Below, piece by piece: positions 47,887 through 56,811 of a stretch of 64,000 bases of DNA. The position numbers were made by a program, and so were the translations under genes. The notes under the pieces are model-generated. The model worked only from the letters and a program-made list of their open reading frames with translations, was not told the DNA's origin and searched no databases. Source of the DNA: an uncultured Eubacteriales bacterium. GTDB lineage: Bacteria > Bacillota > Clostridia > Oscillospirales > Oscillospiraceae. Location of the stretch: positions 62,001 to 126,000 of the forward strand of contig UQUO01000001.1 in the NCBI GenBank assembly GCA_900544295.1, read 5' to 3'. Each line of letters opens with the position of its first letter. Position 1 is the first letter of the stretch.

Positions 47887-47927
47887 AGCGGGAACCGCCG
47901 CAACGAACCATTGCGGCGTTGCTTTTT
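47887..47927 (+). terminator. Hairpin with plus-strand T-run
   Basis: CCGCCGCAA / TTGCGGCG hairpin followed by TTGCTTTTTAA on the plus strand. No plus-strand gene precedes it directly, so it may be a remnant of an earlier module edge. The 47,816-48,156 gap contains no other supported feature except the terminator at 48,083. Confidence 0.5.
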
Positions 47928-48082
47928 AACGCATAATCAGCTATTTCTTTAATTGTATCAGCGAAAGCAACTTTTTGAAACATGGAAATTGTGAACACGA
48001 AGAGAAATAGGTGGGATATGCCCCAACAAGCAAAATATCTGGCCGATATAGCATAAGAGCAGGAAGTCGAATCCCATCCATA

Positions 48083-48123
48083 AGAAAACCGCCGGGCAGA
48101 AGGAAAATCCCTCTGCCCGGCGG
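48083..48123 (-). terminator. Terminator of the large unknown-protein operon
   Basis: Minus strand CCGCCGGGCAG / CTGCCCGGCGG, followed by TTTTCTTA. Confidence 0.85.
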
Positions 48124-48156
48124 CGCTGCGCTTGTTACACGAAATCAGCGTACTGT

Positions 48157-48789
48157 TTAGGTATGTACGCTGTACTGGGCCTTTGCCAAGTCCTCGGCGC
48201 CATGCAGGATGATGCCGCCGCAGATCCCTCTGCCATAAGGCGTGTATTCTTCAAAGAAGAAGCTGTACGGCAGCCCGTCATCATAAATGACGATCTTTTC
48301 TGTGCCGCGCCACTGAAAATGCCGCCCCAGGACTCGTCCCAGCTTGCGCCGGAGAACGGGCCTCCGGGCAACCTCATGGAGATTTTTCCGGCTGTGGAAC
48401 TCATAACGAGGCATGAGCATTTCCGGGACGGAAAGGTGGTGCCACTCTGCGCCATCCATATCCTCGCCATTTTCCACAAAGACATGGAACGGCTCATAGG
48501 GTAGCCGAATATTCTCCTGCCAGCCGTGTACTTTACCGGCGCCGATCTCCTGAAGCCAGGTGAACCGGATCTCCAGCATCTTCATGTCACCTGGCCTCTG
48601 CGTCAGCCGCAGGACGGCAAAGGAACCGCAGTCACCGGAAATCAGCCGGTTTTGTGGCCGTTGCTCCAGCTGCTGGAGTTCGCTTCTCAAAATGGAAAAA
48701 CTGTAGGGGGATTTTCGGGTCCAGGATACAGTCCGAATATCCAACATTTCCTTATTGCATCGTAATTTTACCAGAGTACGGTCATTCAT
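48157..48789 (-). CDS. Hypothetical protein, third gene of the large-protein operon (210 aa)
   Basis: ATG 48789 has AAGGAGG nine bases upstream, inside the end of the 824-aa gene. The sequence mixes beta and helical stretches (GSFAVLRLTQRPGDMKMLEIRFTWLQ; KIVIYDDGLPYSFFFEEYTPYGRGICGG) and no known motif. It is translated with the two giant proteins and probably acts with them. Confidence 0.7.
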   Translation of the reverse strand: MNDRTLVKLRCNKEMLDIRTVSWTRKSPYSFSILRSELQQLEQRPQNRLISGDCGSFAVLRLTQRPGDMKMLEIRFTWLQEIGAGKVHGWQENIRLPYEPFHVFVENGEDMDGAEWHHLSVPEMLMPRYEFHSRKNLHEVARRPVLRRKLGRVLGRHFQWRGTEKIVIYDDGLPYSFFFEEYTPYGRGICGGIILHGAEDLAKAQYSVHT

Positions 48790-51256
48790 AAAATTCATCC
48801 TCCTTCTGCGGCGCTGCTGTGCGCATCGCCGCGTGTTCTACGAGGAAAACAGCCCCCGTATATTGCTCTTTGTGGGAAGTCACCGCGGCGCCTCCCATTG
48901 AATCCAGATACTGCTGTCCGTTTTTGGATTTTGAGATATACACATAGAACTGGCTGCCAACATACTGATCGCGGTCATAGCAGCCCAGATAGCGCCGCGC
49001 CAGCACAGCGATGGCGCCGATGGCCGCCGCTTTCTGCGTCACCAGGGAAACGGCCAGCTTCATTGCGGTTTTCACTTCTTCATCGTTCAATCTGGAAGTA
49101 TAGATGCGCTCCAAAAACAGAACCAGCATTTCGTCAGCAGCGCGCTTTTTATCCGCCGACTGCACTTGAGCCAGATCAGCAAAAGAAAAATTAAAGTCCG
49201 CAGGTCGTTGAAACGCCCCTTTTGTCAGCCGGATGCAGGCGCGGCCCACAATGTCTTCACCTTTCCGAATCAAGATCATCTTCTTGTTGGAATCGAAGTC
49301 TGCCAGCAGGCAGTCCCTCTGGTTTCCCGTCCAGCAGGAGAGGCAGGTGCTGTGGGGCAGTTCGCCTAACTGCATCGTAAAGTAGAAATCATCCGCTTCT
49401 TCCGCAGAGAACGGCCCCCTATCCAGCGTGAGATTGCGTTTCCATGCTGCCTCCTGCACCTCGCTGATGGGATAGCGAATCTCCCTCTGCAGGTCATCGG
49501 CAAAATATTTCAACGCATAGAATTGGCCCATCAGTTCGGCCTGTACGATCCTTCTCAGGGCCTCGATAGCCTTATCGTCACCCTGCAGGTAGCCGTACAG
49601 AGCACGCACCATCGCACTGCCGCCGCGCAGCAGGAAATTGGTGACCGGCTCCCTGTGCTGCTCCACAAATTCATCGGTAATGGAAAACCTTTCTTTCAGG
49701 TCAAGCCAGTCCCGATCCATCGTCAAAACAGCGGCACGAACCTGCGTCCAGTTTTTCTGTCCGGCAATCACCGCCCCGTTGTTGAGCGCAAAGATCGCGT
49801 CCGCCTCGGACTGCATCTCCGGGATAAATACCCGCAGCTGCTCATATTTCCGCAGAAGCCACATGGCCGTCCTCCTGGTCAGGCCGCGGATGTGTCCAAA
49901 AGCGCCTCGATACCACTCACTGAACGGCTTTTCCAGCAGACACCGGGCAAGCTGTTCCAGTTCCTGGTCTTCCATGTGGTGGCTGACCAGCCCATGCTTC
50001 AATAGCTGGCGCAAAGTGAGCAGCCGTCTGTCCACGGAAAGGGGCGTCAGCATGGCGTAGAGCCGGACATAGATTTCATCCTGCTGCCACAGCAGCCACA
50101 TCTCTTCAAAGGTGTACTGCCTGCCGTCTTCCAGCAGGTCAAAATGGCTGCAGCCGCGTTCTACTGTATCGCACGCCTGCAGGTTCCTGGCTGTGAGGCT
50201 GTTGAGGTTGCAGTGTTCACAGAACTTGTCCTCAAACAGCAGCGCATACCGTCCCAGCGAAAGGAACAGCTCGCTATTGTCGCTCACCAGATCCAGAAAA
50301 TGCTTCTTCCCATGCCGCACTGCATAAGTGAGGATGGGAAATTGATGGCGCCGGATAGAGCTGAAATCCAGATGGAGCCTCCCGGAGTACAGGGCGTTGA
50401 GATAGCTCAGGTCATTTCGCAGGATCTCCTGCCGCTGTCCTTTGTCCAGCGGCGCTGTGTGCGAGATAAACCAGTTAAGGTCATACTGCCCCGCGTGATT
50501 TTCCAGCCACCGCTCAAAAAAGGCATCGAGGTCTTCGGTATCATATTCAAAGGCGGCCAGCAGGCGACGGAATTTCATCACATCGGCCGTCTCTACCCAG
50601 CAAAGGTCTTTGAGCCGTGCCGCGTTCAGATCAAGCGCCACCCCCTGCCGGTAGAGCAGTGTCAGGACCCGCTGAAGGGGCTGGTTCTGTTCCAGCAGCT
50701 CCAGCGCCTCGCGCGCATTGTTGTTCCAGTTGAACAGGTACGGGCCGAGAAACGGCTGCCGCATCATGTTCTTCTGTGCGTCCGTCAATGCGGATAATTT
50801 CTCCCGTTCTGTGGCCGGGAAGGCATTGATGTTGTCAATGATGGCCTCTCCTTCTTCCTCATACTTGATAAACGGCAGGTAGAATTTCATGTAATAAAAT
50901 CGCAGGGACAAAGGGATATCCGTTCCCGCTGCCGCCAGCACCTGTTCTTTGGGATACTGCGTCAACTGCTCATCGCAGGCTATAGCCGACTGGAGCATAC
51001 TTGTGATCGACCGGTCATCCACCCCATCATTGCACAGCGCATGGTAGAGCGCCGCAAATTCCGGCGACCGTACAAGTTCCTTTTGAATTTGCGTATTGTC
51101 ATTTCCGGTGCGGAGCCTGTTCTGTAATTGAAAAGACTCCACCCGCTCGCAGGTCTGGTTCAGGGCATCCTCCGGGAATTTTCCCGTCAACCCCAGTTTC
51201 AGGCCGCTGCTCTCCATGCGGGCGAGCAGGGCTAAATGCTTCAATGTGTTTGTCAT
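48782..51256 (-). CDS. Very large helical protein of unknown function (824 aa)
   Basis: The ATG overlaps the previous stop (ATGA). The first ~600 residues are almost entirely helical with repeating leucine-rich helices, as in alpha-solenoids. The last ~200 residues differ: LPHSTCLSCWTGNQRDCLLADFDSNKKMILIRKGEDIVGRACIRLTKG suggests a compact beta domain like the C-terminal core of PcfJ-type proteins, then HAAMRT and an acidic end. No signal or membrane helix. The role is unknown; it is conserved with the next gene as a pair by layout. Confidence 0.75.
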   Translation of the reverse strand: MTNTLKHLALLARMESSGLKLGLTGKFPEDALNQTCERVESFQLQNRLRTGNDNTQIQKELVRSPEFAALYHALCNDGVDDRSITSMLQSAIACDEQLTQYPKEQVLAAAGTDIPLSLRFYYMKFYLPFIKYEEEGEAIIDNINAFPATEREKLSALTDAQKNMMRQPFLGPYLFNWNNNAREALELLEQNQPLQRVLTLLYRQGVALDLNAARLKDLCWVETADVMKFRRLLAAFEYDTEDLDAFFERWLENHAGQYDLNWFISHTAPLDKGQRQEILRNDLSYLNALYSGRLHLDFSSIRRHQFPILTYAVRHGKKHFLDLVSDNSELFLSLGRYALLFEDKFCEHCNLNSLTARNLQACDTVERGCSHFDLLEDGRQYTFEEMWLLWQQDEIYVRLYAMLTPLSVDRRLLTLRQLLKHGLVSHHMEDQELEQLARCLLEKPFSEWYRGAFGHIRGLTRRTAMWLLRKYEQLRVFIPEMQSEADAIFALNNGAVIAGQKNWTQVRAAVLTMDRDWLDLKERFSITDEFVEQHREPVTNFLLRGGSAMVRALYGYLQGDDKAIEALRRIVQAELMGQFYALKYFADDLQREIRYPISEVQEAAWKRNLTLDRGPFSAEEADDFYFTMQLGELPHSTCLSCWTGNQRDCLLADFDSNKKMILIRKGEDIVGRACIRLTKGAFQRPADFNFSFADLAQVQSADKKRAADEMLVLFLERIYTSRLNDEEVKTAMKLAVSLVTQKAAAIGAIAVLARRYLGCYDRDQYVGSQFYVYISKSKNGQQYLDSMGGAAVTSHKEQYTGAVFLVEHAAMRTAAPQKEDEFYE

Positions 51257-53370
51257 GCTGCTTCACCTCCTACGATGGTTTGCACCATTGTCAATATCTC
51301 TCTGCGCGGCCGAGGCTCATACATCACAAGACTCCCGCACAGCTCAAAAAATTTCCACATTTCCGCCGCCTCAAGGGTCTGAGCGCAGCCTGCCGGCCAT
51401 TCCAGCAATTTTTCATAGACCATACCCAGCGCAGCTTTCCTGATCTCACCAAAATGATATCCGTGCATGAACTGGATCAGGGATTCCGCGCTGCCATTAT
51501 AGCAACTTGCCAGTTTCTCCTGACATTTCATGACCTGCTGCTGCCACTGGCGTTCCTTTTCCTGTTCTTCCTGTTCGGCGGTGGCTTTTCGGTCGGCCTC
51601 CATTTCTTCCTTGGAATAGAACCGCTCCTTTAACTGATTTACTTCGTAGCCACTGCAGGCATCGTGTGTCAGAAGCTGCCGCAGCACAGACGCCAGCAGC
51701 GGTTTGTCATAGATGCGCTGGATCACCGGGGCCTTCAGGGCACAGAGGACAAACGAATCATAGTATTCCGGCTCTGTCTGAAAGAGCGAGGCATCGATCC
51801 AGTCATAAAGCTGGCGGTGCTGCTCCGCTGTCAGGAACGGCCGGACCATAGAGAACGATTGGACTTTTTTATTATAATAGCTTTCCTTCTTGACAAACTT
51901 CTGGTGGAAATAAAAGTTATCTCCGAAAATTTCCTGTAGCTGGGAGAAGGTGTACTGGCTGAACAGCTTTTGCGCGAACCGAAAGCACCGCCAGCTGGAG
52001 ATTTTCAGCGCATATTCCTCTAAAAGCTCCAGAGGATGGGCACGAGCCCCGTCCCCCTTGTGCTGCTCAAAAAACTGCCACAAATTGATCTCCTTTCGCT
52101 CCACCAGCAAAATAAAGCTGCGAAGCGTAAGCCAATGGTGCTTGTTAAAATACTCAATATACTCCGCACCAGTCAGGGCCTGATACCGCGTAAGCCAACG
52201 CCGCAGCGGGATCGCCGCACGGGAACGGAGCATCTGCACGGTAAACAGTTCCGCATATTCCTCATTACTCAGCTCGTTTGCCAGAATGTCGTATCGCGGG
52301 TCGAATACATCGAAGCGATAAGGGAACTGTCTTTTAATTGTTTGATTCATCCAGAGGATAGTCTGGGGGGCTGTGGGTGCAAGCCCCGTCTGGATGGCTG
52401 CCCAGAGATCCTGATATCCCTCGTACCTGACCTCAAATTTCTTGTAAACCTGGAACAGCCAGCTGATGTACGCATAGATCTCTTCCGGCTGTCCATCCGG
52501 GCCGTTCAGCAGCATTCGGACGCAGGCCACCGCGATCTTTTCCGCCACAATGCCTTTGGATGAGAGCCGGTCCGGTATCCGGTCGGCCCACACCGCCAGG
52601 GAATTTGCCATTGTAATCTCTTCCATGCTGTACCCGGCAGTATGCAAAACCGAAAATTCCCGGCTGTCCGGCTTCATGTTCATGTAGGGCAGCTTCATCA
52701 GCGTCCGCAATACCAGATCGTTTTTTCCCCGATAGCGTTTTGCCTCTTCAGCGTAGAAACGGATGAACCATTCCAGCACGCCAAAATCCCGTGCCATAGA
52801 AATCGTCCTTTCTGGTCCAAACAGCCGCGTCAGCTGCGGCCGCATGGCCTGATAGCCGGTCTCCGGATCATCAAACAGGGAGAGCACAAACAGAGCCTCC
52901 TCCGTCCTGGCGTATTCCCTGGCGGCCAGTTCATCCAGCCGCGTGCGGCGCCGGAGAGCATCGGTTTCCAGCAGATAGAGCGCGCCTTGCAGGTAAACAT
53001 CCGTCCCGGCGGTCCTGCGAAGTTTTTGAATAAAATCGTTCCGCTGATTGCCCACAAACATTGTGTCGGCCTGGCACCGGCGGGTGTAGCCCAGGGCCAG
53101 CGCCAGCGCGCGCAGGATGCGTATGTCTGTCCCCAGTTTTTCCTCGAAGCGTTCCAGCACTTCGCCGGGATAGCGCAGGCTGTAAGCTTCAAAATAGCTG
53201 GAAACATTCTGATCTTCCTGCCAGATTTGTCTCGCTTCCAGCTGACGGTAAAGGATTCTCGCCTCACCGTCCTGGGCTGTCTGTACAACCAATTCAGCAA
53301 AGGCGTGATACAGCGTAAGATCTATGTCCTTCTGGAAGGTGCTGTATGCAGGTATAATTTCTTGGGTCAC
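51253..53370 (-). CDS. Very large helical protein of unknown function (705 aa)
   Basis: GTG 53370 is the start, because AAGGAGGG lies about seven bases upstream; an in-frame extension to 53436 has no ribosome site. All-helical with many aromatic/acidic residues and helical-repeat character, a coiled-coil charged stretch near residue 595 (SKEEMEADRKATAEQEEQEKE) and no catalytic motif. Together with the 824-aa protein (four-base overlap) it makes a coupled pair, perhaps a scaffold. No family recognised. Confidence 0.75.
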   Translation of the reverse strand: MTQEIIPAYSTFQKDIDLTLYHAFAELVVQTAQDGEARILYRQLEARQIWQEDQNVSSYFEAYSLRYPGEVLERFEEKLGTDIRILRALALALGYTRRCQADTMFVGNQRNDFIQKLRRTAGTDVYLQGALYLLETDALRRRTRLDELAAREYARTEEALFVLSLFDDPETGYQAMRPQLTRLFGPERTISMARDFGVLEWFIRFYAEEAKRYRGKNDLVLRTLMKLPYMNMKPDSREFSVLHTAGYSMEEITMANSLAVWADRIPDRLSSKGIVAEKIAVACVRMLLNGPDGQPEEIYAYISWLFQVYKKFEVRYEGYQDLWAAIQTGLAPTAPQTILWMNQTIKRQFPYRFDVFDPRYDILANELSNEEYAELFTVQMLRSRAAIPLRRWLTRYQALTGAEYIEYFNKHHWLTLRSFILLVERKEINLWQFFEQHKGDGARAHPLELLEEYALKISSWRCFRFAQKLFSQYTFSQLQEIFGDNFYFHQKFVKKESYYNKKVQSFSMVRPFLTAEQHRQLYDWIDASLFQTEPEYYDSFVLCALKAPVIQRIYDKPLLASVLRQLLTHDACSGYEVNQLKERFYSKEEMEADRKATAEQEEQEKERQWQQQVMKCQEKLASCYNGSAESLIQFMHGYHFGEIRKAALGMVYEKLLEWPAGCAQTLEAAEMWKFFELCGSLVMYEPRPRREILTMVQTIVGGEAA

Positions 53371-53386
53371 AATATTTCCCTCCTTT

Positions 53387-53611
53387 TCACTGCGGCCAAT
53401 GCCCGCCGGTAGAATAGTTCCATTCAATCGTCCCATCTTCGTAAATTTGCGGTCCGTGCGCAGTCAGGCTCCAGCCGTCGGACAGCCTTGTGAAATAGGC
53501 TACCGTTTCCCACGGGCAGCTGCCCTCCACAAAGCCGGTACAGCGGTACTGTTTATTATTGCGGTTGGTATAAACGCGATTGACAACAGGGATGAAATAC
53601 TTTCTTTCCAT
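53387..53611 (-). CDS. Small hypothetical protein (74 aa)
   Basis: ATG 53611 follows GGAGG with eight bases between; the longer frame reads through the terminator upstream and is rejected. The translation MERKYFIPVVNRVYTNRNNKQYRC ... DGTIEWNYSTGGHW has the look of a small beta-sheet domain repeated in element proteins. First gene of the operon with the two giant proteins. Confidence 0.65.
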   Translation of the reverse strand: MERKYFIPVVNRVYTNRNNKQYRCTGFVEGSCPWETVAYFTRLSDGWSLTAHGPQIYEDGTIEWNYSTGGHWPQ

Positions 53612-53627
53612 ATGGTGTTCCTCCATA

Positions 53628-53664
53628 AAAATATAGGGAGAGGGCGCAGACCGCCCTCTCCCCA
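53628..53664 (-). terminator. Terminator after the ligase operon
   Basis: Minus strand GGGAGAGGGCG / CGCCCTCTCCC around GTCTG, followed by TATATTTTTAT. Confidence 0.88.
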
Positions 53665-53690
53665 TTGTCAAACTCTGATGAACCGACTGG

Positions 53691-55712
53691 TTAAGCCACA
53701 CCGGCCATGCGGAAAAATTCCTCCGGCGTCAGCACCGGGATATCCAGTTCCCGCGCCTTGGACAGCTTGCTGCCGGCTTTCTCGCCGCAGACCAGATAAT
53801 CGGTCTTGCGGGTCACCGAACTGCCGGCCACTGCCCCCAATGAGGCGATCAGGCTGTTCATCTCGTCGCGGGTGTAAGGCTCGACCTTTCCCGTGACCAC
53901 AATGGTCTTTCCGGAAAAAGAATTGTCCCTGTTGATAGTCTGGTTGTCGGCCTCCACCGGTTTCTGAATGTTCATCATCATCTGCAATTCCTCCCAAATA
54001 CAGAAATTTTCTTCCTTGTTAAACCATTCTTGAATGTTGTTGTGCAGCGTCTCTCCAAAGTCCGGGAGCTGTCGGAAGTCATAGCCCCCATAGACGGCAT
54101 CCCGGAATTCGTCCAGACTGCCGTGAAATTCCCGGCAAAGGACCTTGCTGGCGGTATTGCCGACCATCGGGATGTCCATAGCGATAACATACCGCTCGAA
54201 TGTCGTGCTGCGGCTCTGCTGGATGGCGTCCCAAAGACGCTGCCAGGACTTTTCACCGAAACCGTCCATCCGGATGATCTCATTCCTATGTTGATCCAGG
54301 CGGTAAATGTCCAGATAGCTGTGAATCCAGCCGCGGCCAATCAGCTTTTCCAGCGTTCCTTCCGACAGTCCCTCAATGTTCATGGCCTTTTTGCTCACAA
54401 AATGGACGAACTGTTTAAGGCGCCGGGTCTCGCAGGCGGCGTTGTCGCAGAACAGGGTCTTGATGACCCGTTCCTCGCCGTTTTCACCGCGGCCACTGGT
54501 TTCGTGGATTCTGGTCGGCTCTCCGCAGCAGGGGCACTGGTGCGGGATCACGGCATCCATAGAAAAATTGCCCCGGTCCAGGTTTTCCTCCACATGGGGA
54601 ATGATCATGTTTCGTTTGCTCACCAGGATACGGCAGCCCGGCGCCAATTCCAGATCCTCAATGAAGGACAGGTTGTGCAGGCTGGCTCTGGACACTTCGC
54701 ATCCGTCGATCTCCACCGGCTCAAAAATGGCAACCGGGGCAATCTCGCCGGTGCGGCCGGGCGTCCATTCAATCGTCTGGAGCTTTGTCTGGAACAAATC
54801 ATCCTCAAATTTGAAGGCAAGGCCGTCCTTGTAGTGATGGCCCGTGCGCCCGCAGCTTTTGGACAGCGCGATGTCGTTGTAAGTAATAACGATACCGTCG
54901 ATGGGAATATCAGCGTCCGCCGCATACTCCTTGAGCTGACGGATACCGTCCTCGGTTTCCTTCTGCGTCAAAGGGCGCTTGGTGACCATGTACTTGCAGG
55001 GCAGAAAGCCCAGCGGCCGCAGCGCCTTGAGGCGCTCCGACTTGCGAGGCAATTCCTCCATGCCCTCCAGCACATTGAACGGCATGAACATCAGGCGCCG
55101 TCCCAGGCAGGCCCCGGCGTCAAACAGCCGTACCGAGTCGGCCGCCAGATTACGGCCGTTCTTATAGGGTTTCCCGTCGCCGTCCACCAGAGTGGTTTTC
55201 AGCTGCTCAAAGTCGCTGGGGCGGATGAACGCCTCGCCGGTGACCACCAGACGGTCTTCGTATTGGATATTTGCCGGAATTCCGCTGATGGCGCGGGTGT
55301 TGTGGGTCACGATCTCTCCCACATCGCCGTCGCCCCGGGTGGACGCCTCCACCAGCTTGCCGCCCTCATAGGTCAGCTTGACGGTCAGGCCGTCCAATTT
55401 GAGCATGAACATCACCTGATGCTCACCCATAAAGCGGCACAATTCCTCCGTATTCTTCACTTTGTCCAGGGACAGCAGCGGGATCGGATGATTCGTTTTT
55501 TCCAGCTTGCTGACCGCCGGGTAGCCCACGGTGCTGGTGGGCGAGTTCGCCATCTGGATGCCCGTTTGTTTTTCCAGGGCCTGCAGTTCCTCAAACAGCC
55601 GGTCATAGACAGCATCGCTGACGCTGGGGCTGTTGAGGTTGTAATACTCATTGCGGTAGCGGTTGAGCCGGTCGGTCAGTTCCCGCTGCCTTTTCATCAA
55701 ATTCTGGTCCAT
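53691..55712 (-). CDS. ligA: NAD-dependent DNA ligase
   Basis: 673 residues, full length for LigA. Adenylation domain with KLDG at lysine 105 and STRGDGDVGE; OB-fold; a four-cysteine zinc finger (CPCCGEP ... FCDNAACETRR); helix-hairpin-helix (MNIEGLSEGTLEKL); C-terminal BRCT from ~590. It seals nicks using NAD+, so the element carries its own replication or repair ligase, alongside its primase. The ATG overlaps the end of the next upstream gene by one base. All catalytic segments look intact. Confidence 0.95.
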   Translation of the reverse strand: MDQNLMKRQRELTDRLNRYRNEYYNLNSPSVSDAVYDRLFEELQALEKQTGIQMANSPTSTVGYPAVSKLEKTNHPIPLLSLDKVKNTEELCRFMGEHQVMFMLKLDGLTVKLTYEGGKLVEASTRGDGDVGEIVTHNTRAISGIPANIQYEDRLVVTGEAFIRPSDFEQLKTTLVDGDGKPYKNGRNLAADSVRLFDAGACLGRRLMFMPFNVLEGMEELPRKSERLKALRPLGFLPCKYMVTKRPLTQKETEDGIRQLKEYAADADIPIDGIVITYNDIALSKSCGRTGHHYKDGLAFKFEDDLFQTKLQTIEWTPGRTGEIAPVAIFEPVEIDGCEVSRASLHNLSFIEDLELAPGCRILVSKRNMIIPHVEENLDRGNFSMDAVIPHQCPCCGEPTRIHETSGRGENGEERVIKTLFCDNAACETRRLKQFVHFVSKKAMNIEGLSEGTLEKLIGRGWIHSYLDIYRLDQHRNEIIRMDGFGEKSWQRLWDAIQQSRSTTFERYVIAMDIPMVGNTASKVLCREFHGSLDEFRDAVYGGYDFRQLPDFGETLHNNIQEWFNKEENFCIWEELQMMMNIQKPVEADNQTINRDNSFSGKTIVVTGKVEPYTRDEMNSLIASLGAVAGSSVTRKTDYLVCGEKAGSKLSKARELDIPVLTPEEFFRMAGVA

Positions 55713-56032
55713 CAGGCCGCCTCCTCTTCTAAAACACGGAACGCCATAATCAGCGTCTCCGCCGTATGTTCACCATAGGTGTACGACTTGCACACCCCAT
55801 CTTCAAATTCCCAGGTACGCGCGGCCCCCCACCAGAGGATGGCGCCGCGTCCGTCATTTCCCGCATTGATTCGGGGATCAGGCGGGTTCAGCGTTTTAGT
55901 GTAAAATCCCTGGGTGTTGACCCATGTGACCTCCCGCAGCTGCCCGATGCAGGAAGGGCGGCAATGGCCGGTAACTTCCAGACGCACGCCTGGCCGCAGT
56001 GCGCGCTTGAGCTGATTGAGATTTTTGATCAT
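55712..56032 (-). CDS. Hypothetical protein (106 aa)
   Basis: Begins MIKNLNQLKRALRPGVRLEVTGHCRPSCIGQLREVTWVNTQGFYTK and continues in a beta-rich pattern with an acidic end (VLEEEAA). The segment resembles small proteins found upstream of replication genes on clostridial elements; no function is known. It overlaps both neighbours by one to four bases. Confidence 0.7.
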   Translation of the reverse strand: MIKNLNQLKRALRPGVRLEVTGHCRPSCIGQLREVTWVNTQGFYTKTLNPPDPRINAGNDGRGAILWWGAARTWEFEDGVCKSYTYGEHTAETLIMAFRVLEEEAA

Positions 56033-56253
56033 GCGGCACCCTCCTTTCTGCGCCTCTGGCTATCAGAAGCATACCGCCCAAAATTCAGTTCCCGGATGAT
56101 GCTCTGGATCGTCTCATCATCATCCCATTTTGTGGAGAGGACGGCTCGTTCCGGTCCTTCTCCCACATGAACGCTTACCTCACTGCCATAAATCTGCATC
56201 AGCACATCAGGGCGTTGGGCGCAGACCACGGCCAAATTGCCAAGCTGTTTCAT
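56029..56253 (-). CDS. Small hypothetical protein (74 aa)
   Basis: ATG 56253 with AAAGGAG upstream is preferred to ATG 56268, which lies within the preceding gene's end. Residues 1-45 give a beta pattern (LGNLAVVCAQRPDVLMQIYGSEVSVHVG), then a helix (DDDETIQSIIRELNFGRYA) and a basic tail. Unknown function. Confidence 0.65.
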   Translation of the reverse strand: MKQLGNLAVVCAQRPDVLMQIYGSEVSVHVGEGPERAVLSTKWDDDETIQSIIRELNFGRYASDSQRRRKEGAA

Positions 56254-56264
56254 TTTTTCTCCTT

Positions 56265-56747
56265 TCACGCCGCATAGAGCCAGACCACAACCGGCCGGCT
56301 CAAGTCGGCAACCACATAATTTTTCCGCACATGAACCGGGCGGAAATTTCCGTCAAACTCACATTCGGTACTCTGTTCAATACGCCCGTCGTTCTGGGCC
56401 AGATGTTCCCGGTAGAGGCGCAGGATACGCAGGCGCTCTTTGGGCGTGTCACTCTCTCTGCACCGAAGATTGGAGCAATACACATACCGATGCGGCTCGT
56501 CTTTGAGAAGAAAGCCATAGGTCATGTACCGCCGGCACTTGTGTTCCCGCTCCCGCTCGATGTGCTTTACATAGGCTACACCCGCCTTGCCGCCTTGGGT
56601 CATACAGAGATAGCCCATTTTCCGACGCTGTTCACCTGACAACGAGATCTGCTCCATTTTCTGCCCCGGCAATCCTTTAAAAGCCCGGAAACTCTCAGGC
56701 GCATACCTGTAACCGCGTATCTCGTACTCAAATCGTTTTCTCCCCAT
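56265..56747 (-). CDS. Hypothetical protein (160 aa)
   Basis: 160 residues; MGRKRFEYEIRGYRYAPESF at the start, then a cysteine-containing CSNLRCRESDTPKERLRILRLYREHLA segment. Mostly basic, consistent with nucleic-acid contact, but no motif is assigned. It heads the ligase operon behind a terminator. Confidence 0.68.
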   Translation of the reverse strand: MGRKRFEYEIRGYRYAPESFRAFKGLPGQKMEQISLSGEQRRKMGYLCMTQGGKAGVAYVKHIEREREHKCRRYMTYGFLLKDEPHRYVYCSNLRCRESDTPKERLRILRLYREHLAQNDGRIEQSTECEFDGNFRPVHVRKNYVVADLSRPVVVWLYAA

Positions 56748-56763
56748 CTAAGACCTCCATTCT

Positions 56764-56797
56764 ATAAAGTGGGCCGGACGCCCCGAAGGACGCCCGG
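56764..56797 (-). terminator. Hairpin after the PcfJ-like gene
   Basis: GGCCGGGCGTCC-TTCG-GGGCGTCCGGCC on the minus strand, a UUCG tetraloop hairpin with only a weak T-run (CACTTTA). Confidence 0.65.
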
Positions 56798-56811
56798 CCG
56801 TTGAACCTGTC

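Noticed and set aside
54030..55778. 582-aa plus-strand frame opposite the ligase
   Set aside because: Antisense to an intact LigA with all motifs; low-information alanine/glycine/valine-rich translation.
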